In this document: piece by piece, positions 14,722 through 21,168 of the stretch
Numbering within the stretch: position 1 is the stretch's first letter
How the letters are laid out: every line of letters starts with the position of its first letter
Origin: Gemmatimonadales bacterium
Lineage (GTDB): Bacteria > Gemmatimonadota > Gemmatimonadetes > Palauibacterales > Palauibacteraceae
NCBI GenBank assembly: GCA_030636765.1
Contig: DAOVWI010000017.1
Coordinates: forward strand, 1-21,168
Length of the DNA: 21,168 nt
Reading direction: 5' to 3'
Notes under the pieces: generated by a model
The model's input: only the letters and a program-made list of their open reading frames with translations
Told to the model about the DNA's origin: nothing
Database searches by the model: none
Translations under genes and position numbers: made by a program

Positions 14722-15879
14722 ATGGTTCCCCGAACACGGCACCTGACTCGCCTCGGAAGGCTGATCGACGGGCATCCCGTGGTAGCGATTCTGGGTGCTC
14801 GTCAGGTCGGCAAGACGACCCTGGCCCGTGAGTTCGCGCAGCACTTCGAGGGCCCGACCTTCCGCTTCGATCTGGAAGACCCGGACGACCTCGCTCGGCT
14901 GGCCGAGCCCAAGCTCGCCCTCGGTCCACTCCACGGGCTCGTGGTTATCGACGAGGTGCAGCGGAGGCCGGACCTCTTTCCGGTACTCCGTGTGCTGGTT
15001 GACCGTCCGGAGGTTGGGACGAAGTTCCTCGTGCTGGGAAGCGCGTCGCCCGATCTCCTACGTCAAAGCTCCGAGTCGCTCGCCGGACGGATCGTCTACC
15101 AGGAGTTGGGCGGATTCGCCGTGGACGAGGTTGGGCTCTCCGAGGCCGACCGCCTCTGGGTTCGCGGCGGGTTCCCGAGGTCCTTTCTCGCAGGTTCGTC
15201 CGTCAAGTCCTACGAGTGGCGCCTGGCCTTCATCCGCACGTTTCTCGAGCGGGACATCCCCTCACTCGGGATCCAGGTTCCCGCCGTCGCGCTCCACCGA
15301 TTCTGGCGCATGCTTGCCCACTACCACGGGCAGCTGTGGAACGGGGCCGAGCTGGCGCGGGCGTTCGGTGTCTCCGCAACCGCGGTGCGTCGGTATCTGG
15401 ACCTGCTTACTGGCGCCCTGGTGGTACGGCAGCTACCTCCCTGGCACGAGAACGTCGGCAAGCGTCAGGTGCGGTCGCCCAAGGTCTACATCGCCGATCC
15501 AGGGCTGCTGCACGGGTTGCTGGGTCTCGAGAGCCGGCAGGACCTGGAGGGCCATCCGAAGGTGGGGGCTTCCTGGGAGGGCTTCGTGCTCCGTGAGCTG
15601 CTGACTCACCTGGATGCGCGCGCCGAGGAGGCCTTTTTCTGGGCGACGCACGCCGGTGCAGAGCTCGACCTGTTTGTCGTGCGAGGACGCCGCCGGCTCG
15701 GGTTCGAGGTAAAGCGGACCACGGCACCCACGCTCACGCGCTCGATGAGATCGGCCGCCGAGACGTTGAAGCTCGACTCGCTGGACGTGATCCACGCGGG
15801 TGAGCACACGTTCGACCTCGGCGAGAGAGTCCGGGCGGTGGCCTTCCAGCGCATGTTCGCGGACGTGGAACCGCTCTGA
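14722..15879 (+). CDS. AAA ATPase with DUF4143 C-terminal region
   Basis: The 385-residue protein begins MVPRTRHLTRLGRLIDGHPV, the usual opening of this ATPase family, which favours the ATG at 14722 over a TTG three codons upstream. The AAA domain has Walker A GARQVGKTT (about 25-33), Walker B LVVIDEVQ (about 72-79) and a sensor-like FLVLGSASPDLL. The second half contains a winged-helix-like segment (GAELARAFGVSATAVRRYLDLL) and the DUF4143 region with the nuclease-like signature AGAELDLFVVRGRRRLGFEVK (about 306-326), where Glu, Asp, Glu and Lys resemble a PD-(D/E)XK core. The biological role of this family is not established. It follows a toxin-antitoxin pair and precedes the cytochrome gene by 26 bases. 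Confidence 0.9.
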   Translation: MVPRTRHLTRLGRLIDGHPVVAILGARQVGKTTLAREFAQHFEGPTFRFDLEDPDDLARLAEPKLALGPLHGLVVIDEVQRRPDLFPVLRVLVDRPEVGTKFLVLGSASPDLLRQSSESLAGRIVYQELGGFAVDEVGLSEADRLWVRGGFPRSFLAGSSVKSYEWRLAFIRTFLERDIPSLGIQVPAVALHRFWRMLAHYHGQLWNGAELARAFGVSATAVRRYLDLLTGALVVRQLPPWHENVGKRQVRSPKVYIADPGLLHGLLGLESRQDLEGHPKVGASWEGFVLRELLTHLDARAEEAFFWATHAGAELDLFVVRGRRRLGFEVKRTTAPTLTRSMRSAAETLKLDSLDVIHAGEHTFDLGERVRAVAFQRMFADVEPL

Positions 15880-15905
15880 CGATAAGATCGAGGAGGAGTC
15901 ATTCA

Positions 15906-18182
15906 ATGCGCGGCTGGAAGATCGCGGGGGTCATCGCCTCTCTCGTCATCGTGGCGATGATCCCGCTCTACGCCATCAAGGAGAGCCGCTCGCGCTCGGT
16001 TCGCCTCGCGGTGACCGACTCGGCGGCGACCTTCGTCGGCCGGGAGCGCTGCGCCTCCTGCCACGAGGAAGCCTACCGGAAGTGGCTTGGCTCCGATCAC
16101 GACAACGCGATGGCGGAGGCCAGCAAGGGCACGGTTCTGGGCGACTTCGACGACGCCGTGTTCGAGTATGCGGGCGTCACCAGCCGCTTCTACCGGAAGG
16201 ACGGGGGGTTCTTCGTCCGGACCGACGGCCCGGACGGGGAGCCCGCCGACTTCGAGATCTCCTACACGTTCGGTGTGGAGCCCCTCCAGCAGTACTTGAT
16301 CCGGTTTCCCGGCGGCCGCCTGCAGGCCCTCTCGATCGCGTGGGACGTGGAGCGGGAGCAGTGGTTTCGCATGTACCCCGGCCAGGAGATTGCTCCCGAC
16401 GACTGGCTGCACTGGACGAGGGGTGGGCAGAACTGGAACGGCATGTGCGCCGAGTGCCACTCCACGAACCTCGTGAAGGGCTACGATCCCGCCACGAAGA
16501 GCTTCAGGACGACCTGGTCGGAGATCGACGTGAGCTGCGAGGCGTGTCACGGGCCGGCCTCGTCGCACGTCGAGTGGGCCGAGATCGAGCCGATGGCCCG
16601 GCCGCAGGTGGAGAACTACGGGCTGGTCGTTCGCACCGGCGGGATCGCCTCCCAGCAGCTGGTCGAGCTGTGCGCTCCGTGTCACTCACGCCGCACGGAG
16701 CTGGGCGACTACGACCACACCGGCGCGGACCTCCTCGACCACCACATCCCGAGCCTGCTCGACGAGGGGCTCTACTTCTCCGATGGGCAGATCCTCGAGG
16801 AGGTGTACGTGTACGGCTCGTTCCTGCAGAGCGAGATGTACCGGAGCAACGTCGGGTGCGGCGACTGCCACGACGTCCACAGCCTCCAGCTCGTGCGGGA
16901 GGGCAACGAGCTCTGTCTGGGCTGTCACACCGCGGCCGTCTACGATAGCCCCGACCACCACTTTCACCAGAGGGCCCAGGAGGGCGAGCCCAGCGACGGC
17001 GCTCTCTGTGTCAAGTGCCACATGCCCGAGCGGCCGTACATGGTGATCGATTACCGGGCGGACCACAGCATGAGGGTGCCGAGGCCCGATCTCACGCTGG
17101 AGCTCGGGGTCCCGAACGCGTGCAGCCAGAGCGGGTGCCACGACGACCAGTCCGCGGGGTGGGCGGCCGCTCGTGTCACCGAGTGGTACGGCGAGGCCAG
17201 GCGGCCGCACTACGGCACAACGCTGGACGCCGGTCGCCGGCAGGATCCGAAGGCCCTGCCGGAGCTGGTCAAGCTGGCCGGCGACACCACGTTGCCGGCG
17301 CTCGTCCGGGCCACGGCGCTGTCGCTCCTCGGCCAGTACCCGGGGCAGGAGGGCAGGCGCGCCTTCGAGGCTGCCCTGGCCGACCCGGATCCTTTGGTGC
17401 GCCACACGGCCGTTCAGAGCGTGAGGACTCCCGATCCGCGCGAGCTCGTCGGGCTGTTGGGCCCGCTGCTGGCCGACCCGACCACAGCCGTACGCATCCA
17501 GGCCGCCGTGCGGCTCGCTTCGGTGCCGCGGGAGCTGTTCGAGCCGTACCAAGGTGTCGCCCTCGACTCGGCCCTGGCCGAGTACCGAACGGCGATGGCG
17601 TATTCCCTCGATTTCTCCTTCGCAGGCCACAACCTCGGGAACCTGTACGCGAGTCTGGGAAACGCGGCAAAGGCGGAGGAGTTCTACCGCACGGCGATCG
17701 AGGTCGACGGCCTCTTCTACCCGGCCAAAATGAACCTCGCGATGCTCTACAACCGCCAGGGCAGGAACGCGGAGGCGGAGACGTTACTGCGCGAGGTGCT
17801 CGATGTCGATCCGGAGATGTACGAGGCGGCGTACTCGCTGGCGCTGCTGCTGGCGGAGATGAACCGCCCTCCCGAGGCGGCCGAGTTTCTGGCGCGGGCG
17901 GCCGAGGGAATGCCGGAGCGCTCCCGCGTGCACTACAACCTCGGACTGCTCCTCCAGAGCCTGCAGCGGCAGCCGGAGGCGGAGGCGGCCCTGGTGAGGG
18001 CCCTCGAGCTCGAGCCCGAGAACCTGGACTACCTGTATGGGCTGGCGGACCACTACGTGAAGCGCGGCGAGCCCGCCAGGGCGCTCCCCCTGACCGAGAG
18101 GATGATCGCGGCTGACCCTGAGAATCCGCTCGGACCTCAGATGAAGGCCTTCGTGGAGAGGGCACTCGACGCTCAAGGCTAA
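15906..18182 (+). CDS. Eight-haem cytochrome c with HEAT and TPR repeats
   Basis: The 758-residue protein has an N-terminal signal anchor (about residues 5-24). Seven CXXCH haem sites start at Cys49, 181, 211, 256, 318, 337 and 368, and one expanded site CSQSGCH (CX4CH) lies at 406-412. Residues about 450-545 look like HEAT repeats (DTTLPALVRATALSLLGQYP and two more units), and 570-745 form about five TPR units (HNLGNLYASLGNAAKAEEFY and similar). It should be a periplasmic electron carrier or oxidoreductase with a protein-docking tail. The donor, acceptor and substrate are unknown; a CX4CH site often needs a dedicated lyase or tolerant Ccm system. GAGGAGGAG lies seven bases before the ATG, the strongest ribosome site in the window. 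Its stop overlaps the convergent lipoprotein stop by four bases. Confidence 0.93.
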   Translation: MRGWKIAGVIASLVIVAMIPLYAIKESRSRSVRLAVTDSAATFVGRERCASCHEEAYRKWLGSDHDNAMAEASKGTVLGDFDDAVFEYAGVTSRFYRKDGGFFVRTDGPDGEPADFEISYTFGVEPLQQYLIRFPGGRLQALSIAWDVEREQWFRMYPGQEIAPDDWLHWTRGGQNWNGMCAECHSTNLVKGYDPATKSFRTTWSEIDVSCEACHGPASSHVEWAEIEPMARPQVENYGLVVRTGGIASQQLVELCAPCHSRRTELGDYDHTGADLLDHHIPSLLDEGLYFSDGQILEEVYVYGSFLQSEMYRSNVGCGDCHDVHSLQLVREGNELCLGCHTAAVYDSPDHHFHQRAQEGEPSDGALCVKCHMPERPYMVIDYRADHSMRVPRPDLTLELGVPNACSQSGCHDDQSAGWAAARVTEWYGEARRPHYGTTLDAGRRQDPKALPELVKLAGDTTLPALVRATALSLLGQYPGQEGRRAFEAALADPDPLVRHTAVQSVRTPDPRELVGLLGPLLADPTTAVRIQAAVRLASVPRELFEPYQGVALDSALAEYRTAMAYSLDFSFAGHNLGNLYASLGNAAKAEEFYRTAIEVDGLFYPAKMNLAMLYNRQGRNAEAETLLREVLDVDPEMYEAAYSLALLLAEMNRPPEAAEFLARAAEGMPERSRVHYNLGLLLQSLQRQPEAEAALVRALELEPENLDYLYGLADHYVKRGEPARALPLTERMIAADPENPLGPQMKAFVERALDAQG

Positions 18183-18562
18183 TCGCAGCTGACGCGACCG
18201 GGCGACATGAGCTTGGTTTGGATGCTTCCGGGCAGGTCCGACCTCACGTCCCAACCGCCCACGAAGCACTCCAGCTTTCCCGATCTCGTGAAGGCGTAGT
18301 ACGAGCGGCCCGTCACCCGGCGAAGAGAGATGGTAACGCCGTCGCTTGCCGAATAGTCCAGCTCCCGGAGCGTGGCTGCGTACGTGCCGTAGCGGATCAG
18401 AAACGCCTGCTGGTCTCTGTGGAGTATGAGCAGATTCTGGCGAAGCGTCCGCTCCGACGGCGGGCCCGATCCGGCGGGATCGCCGGCCCGGTCCGATCCC
18501 GCGTGCTGAGAGCAGGCAGCGACGAGCAGGGAGAGGAAGAGCGCGGCTCTGCTTGGACCGAT
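18179..18562 (-). CDS. Pilin-like lipoprotein with apparent ATC start
   Basis: A 127-codon frame encodes a lipoprotein signal (GPSRAALFLSLLVAAC, lipidated Cys17), a Ser/Gly/Pro linker, and a domain with QQAFLIRYGTYAATLRELDY, GVTISLRR, SYYAFTRSGKLECFVGG and a C-terminal VSCD. The pattern of a helix, GTYA..L..L and beta strands with two cysteines (99 and 126) resembles the globular head of type IV pilin-like proteins. No ATG, GTG or TTG occurs in frame between the RND gene stop and the signal peptide. The ATC at 18560-18562 has AAAGGA exactly seven bases upstream and gives an ideal signal peptide length, so it is the proposed start. Alternatives are a CTG at 18597, a frameshift from the nine-codon ORF at 18595-18624, or a sequencing error or decayed start. 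The gene follows the RND gene on the same strand. Confidence 0.65.
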   Translation of the reverse strand: MGPSRAALFLSLLVAACSQHAGSDRAGDPAGSGPPSERTLRQNLLILHRDQQAFLIRYGTYAATLRELDYSASDGVTISLRRVTGRSYYAFTRSGKLECFVGGWDVRSDLPGSIQTKLMSPGRVSCD

Positions 18563-18569
18563 GCGGACG

Positions 18570-18575
18570 TCCTTT
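18570..18575 (-). promoter_or_regulatory. Ribosome binding site deciding the ATC start
   Basis: On the minus strand AAAGGA is followed by seven bases and then ATC GGT CCA. This spacing is ideal for initiation. It is the only good Shine-Dalgarno-like sequence just before the lipoprotein signal peptide and is the main reason for proposing an AUC initiation codon. Confidence 0.5.
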
Positions 18576-18620
18576 GCGTAGGCCGACGCTGCGATCAGCC
18601 TTCCGCGTTGCGTTTCGCGT

Positions 18621-21168
18621 TCATGCCGGCGCCGGTGCCTCGTAGGGTGAAGGAGATACCGGCGCGGCTGCCGCCCGCACGGCCGCAGGCGCCTCGTCCC
18701 CGCCGTAGGGGATGTTGAAGAAGATCGTGTAGAGCACCGGCACGACCACCAGCGTAAGGATCGTGGCCACGAGGAGTCCGGCCATGATCGTCACCGCCAT
18801 CGAGATGAAGAATGCGTCCGTGAGCAGTGGAATCATCCCGAGGATCGTGGTCGCGGCTGCCAGCATGACGGGCCGCATTCGCGCCACACCCGAGTCCACG
18901 ACCGCATCGAAACGGTTCTTCTCCGTTTCGATCTGCCGGTCGATCTCCTCGATGAGGACGATGGCATTCTTGATCATCATCCCAATCAGGGCCAGGAACC
19001 CGAGCAGGGGCATGAAGCCGAACGGCTGCCCGAAGAGCAACAAGCCGCCCGTTACGCCGATGATCGCCAGAGGTGCGGTCAGCCAGATGCACAACGTCTT
19101 CTTGATCGAGTTGAAGAGGAAGATCACGATCAGGATCATCAGACCGAAGAAGATCGGGAGCGTGGTAGCCAGCCCGGCCTGCGCCCGGGAACCGTCCTCG
19201 GCCTCTCCGCCCCAGGCGAGGTAGTAACCGGGCATGTCCTTGATCGGGATCTGGTCCATCTCGACGATCTTGATCGTGCCCGCGGTCAGGTCATCGAGCG
19301 GGTTCACCTCACCGTAGTTCTTTCCAAAGTACGCGGCCAGGTCGACGTTCAGCGCCTTCTCGATCCGCGGCTTGGCCCGCTCCATAAGCTCGCTGGCCAA
19401 CTCGCCGTTCGGGTCGGCGTGCACCCGAATCGTGGTCGTTCGGTTCCAGCGGAAGACGGTCGCGTCCTCCCACACGGTCTCGAAGCCGGCGAGGACCTGA
19501 CGCATCGGGATGTTCCGCCCGGCCGCCGGGCTCCAGATCTGGAGATCCCGGATGTTGTCCACATCATCCCGCTCGTAGTCCGGGGCCCGGGCGATGATCG
19601 GAAGAAGCTCATCCCGCTCCCGGTAGAGGCCCGTTTGAGCGCCCTGGAACGCTGCGCGAAGCTGCACCGCGAGCTGCGGTCGGTCGATGCCTAGCTGGCG
19701 CGCCTGGGCTTCGGCGATCACCGGACGGACCGTCTTCACCTTCTCGCGCCACTCGTCTCGGACTCCTTTGGCGCCCTCCTCGCGAAGGATGTCCATCGCC
19801 GTGGCTGCCATATCCCGTAGGATCGTGCCATCCGGGCCGCTGATCCTGAGCTGGACCTGTCCGCCTTCACCGGGGCCGAGACGGAATTTGCGGACGTTGA
19901 CGATCGCCTCGGGGAGGACCTCCTCGAGCTCGCGTTGTGTCTTTGCTTGGAGATCCTCGATGATCGTCCAGTCGTCCACATCCACGAATATCACGCCGAA
20001 CGCCGAGCTGGCCGCGTTCGGAGTATAGGTGAGGAGAAAGCGCAGATCTCCGCCCCCGATCGCGGTCGAGACGTGCGTCACGCCGTCGAGTCCCAGGAAG
20101 TACTCCTCGGCCTTCGCGAGCTCGCGCTCGGTGTCCCGGATGTGCGTGCCCTCGGGGAGCCAGATATCGGCGAAGAACTGAGGCCGCGTGGAGTTCGGGA
20201 AGAACATGCTCTTCACGAAGCCGAACCCCCACAGGGATACGAGGAAGATCCCGGTGACCATGCCCATCGTGATCCAGCGGTGCCGGATCGCCCTGGAGAG
20301 CACGCTCCGGTATCCCTGGTAGAACGCCCCGCCGTACGGGTCGTCAGAGCCGCCCTCCTTCTTCGGTTTCACCTTGAGGAAGATCTTGCCGAGCAGAGGC
20401 GTGGTGGTGATCGCCGTCACCCAACTGAGCATGAGCGAGATCAGGATGACGGTGTAGAGGGAGCGGCAGTACTCGCCCGTGCTGTCATCGGAGGTGCCGA
20501 TCGAGGCGAAGGCGAGAACCGCGATCACCGTGGCGCCCAGCAGCGGAGTCATGTTCTGACCGACCACCTCCGAGGCCGCCTTGATCCGGTCCATTCCCCG
20601 CTCGATCCGCACCTGCATGCCGTCGATGATGACGATCGCGTTGTCGACCAGCATGCCGAGCGCGATGATCAGCGCCCCGAGCGAGATCCGCTCGAGGATG
20701 ACCCCCTGCATCTGCATGAAGACAAAGGTGCCGAAGATCGTCAGGAACAGGATCCCACCGATGATGGCGCCGCTCCTCATCCCCATGAAGATCATCAGCA
20801 CCACGAACACGATCGCCACGGCCTCGAGCAGGTTCACCATGAAGCCCTTGATCGAAGCCGTGACGGCCTCCGACTGCATCGAGATGGCCTTGATATCCAT
20901 GCCGACGGGGGTTTGAGCCTGGAGCTGGCTAAATTTCCTGGCCAAACCCTCGCCCATCGTCACGACGTTGCCGCCCGAGACCGTGGAGATCCCGAGGCCG
21001 ATGGCCGGCTGGCCATCGTAGCGGACGAGCTGCTTGGGAGGATCCTCGTAGCCACGCCGGATGTGAGCCACATCCCTCAGGTAGACGAGCTGCCCCTCGC
21101 CGCCACGGGTCGTGATCAGGAGCTCGCCGAATTCCTTCTCAGACTGGAACTCGCCGGTCGGGACGATC
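18621..21168 (-). CDS. RND-family efflux permease, N-terminus outside window
   Basis: The last 848 residues of a large inner-membrane RND transporter are present; the frame is open to the right edge, so about the first 200 residues are missing if it is of AcrB length. Visible parts are the end of the first porter domain (GQLVYLRDVAHIRRGYEDPP), TM helices 2-7 with ALGMLVDNAIVIIDG and ending SWVTAITTTPLLGKIF, the second porter and docking domain, and TM helices 8-12 with GFLALIGMMIKNAIVLIEE and LVVVPVLYTIFF. The proton-relay pair reads Asp-Asn (AcrB has Asp407-Asp408), while the partner Lys (AcrB Lys940) is present in MMIKNA. Such pumps work with a periplasmic adaptor and an outer-membrane channel, here presumably encoded beyond the right edge. 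Substrate is unknown. Confidence 0.93.
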   Translation of the reverse strand, partial: IVPTGEFQSEKEFGELLITTRGGEGQLVYLRDVAHIRRGYEDPPKQLVRYDGQPAIGLGISTVSGGNVVTMGEGLARKFSQLQAQTPVGMDIKAISMQSEAVTASIKGFMVNLLEAVAIVFVVLMIFMGMRSGAIIGGILFLTIFGTFVFMQMQGVILERISLGALIIALGMLVDNAIVIIDGMQVRIERGMDRIKAASEVVGQNMTPLLGATVIAVLAFASIGTSDDSTGEYCRSLYTVILISLMLSWVTAITTTPLLGKIFLKVKPKKEGGSDDPYGGAFYQGYRSVLSRAIRHRWITMGMVTGIFLVSLWGFGFVKSMFFPNSTRPQFFADIWLPEGTHIRDTERELAKAEEYFLGLDGVTHVSTAIGGGDLRFLLTYTPNAASSAFGVIFVDVDDWTIIEDLQAKTQRELEEVLPEAIVNVRKFRLGPGEGGQVQLRISGPDGTILRDMAATAMDILREEGAKGVRDEWREKVKTVRPVIAEAQARQLGIDRPQLAVQLRAAFQGAQTGLYRERDELLPIIARAPDYERDDVDNIRDLQIWSPAAGRNIPMRQVLAGFETVWEDATVFRWNRTTTIRVHADPNGELASELMERAKPRIEKALNVDLAAYFGKNYGEVNPLDDLTAGTIKIVEMDQIPIKDMPGYYLAWGGEAEDGSRAQAGLATTLPIFFGLMILIVIFLFNSIKKTLCIWLTAPLAIIGVTGGLLLFGQPFGFMPLLGFLALIGMMIKNAIVLIEEIDRQIETEKNRFDAVVDSGVARMRPVMLAAATTILGMIPLLTDAFFISMAVTIMAGLLVATILTLVVVPVLYTIFFNIPYGGDEAPAAVRAAAAPVSPSPYEAPAPA

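Noticed and set aside
1..21168. CRISPR array, tRNA, rRNA, insertion sequence or phage attachment site
   Set aside because: No regularly spaced repeats, no tRNA-like or rRNA segments and no transposase or integrase frame were recognised by reading; short or diverged elements could be missed.

Overview
The window is GC-rich and densely coded, with short intergenic gaps. No RNA gene, IS element, integrase or CRISPR array was recognised. The gene mix (many Sec and lipoprotein signal peptides, outer-membrane beta-barrels, TPR proteins, a multiheme cytochrome and an RND pump) indicates a Gram-negative, respiring, non-model bacterium. Gemmatimonadota or a neighbouring phylum is a guess from style, not from a marker gene.

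Layout. Positions 1-4815 (minus strand) hold an envelope gene group transcribed from 4815 towards 1. In order it encodes a small beta-barrel protein, a DUF3943 outer-membrane protein, a glycine-zipper membrane protein and an endonuclease/exonuclease/phosphatase-fold lipoprotein, followed by a separate lipoprotein that runs off the left edge. Two junctions are ATGA overlaps. An 11-bp tandem repeat lies just upstream of the first gene. Positions 4944-7418 encode a membrane PAS-GGDEF-EAL protein in which both catalytic sites look degenerate while the RxxD inhibitory site is kept. Positions 7529-8730 hold two divergent TetR-type regulators around two short palindromes. Positions 8705-10649 (minus) hold msrA followed by a type II NADH dehydrogenase.

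Positions 10771-13921 (plus) hold a tight set of three genes: a one-helix coiled-coil protein, a histidine-rich secreted TPR protein and a DUF819 membrane protein. Positions 14015-14601 hold a vapBC-like toxin-antitoxin pair whose antitoxin is only 50 residues long. Positions 14722-15879 encode an AAA ATPase with a DUF4143-type C-terminal region, preceded by a near-perfect 14-bp palindrome that frames a promoter placed for a leaderless transcript. Next comes an eight-haem cytochrome with HEAT and TPR repeats (15906-18182). On the opposite strand, an RND efflux permease (right edge to 18621) is followed by a pilin-like lipoprotein gene that has no ATG, GTG or TTG start; an ATC codon sits at ideal distance from a good ribosome binding site.

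The genes fall into themes: envelope and secretion (left), second-messenger sensing, redox and methionine repair with quinone-linked respiration (ndh, msrA, octahaem cytochrome) and efflux (right). Links between these blocks are inferred from adjacency only.
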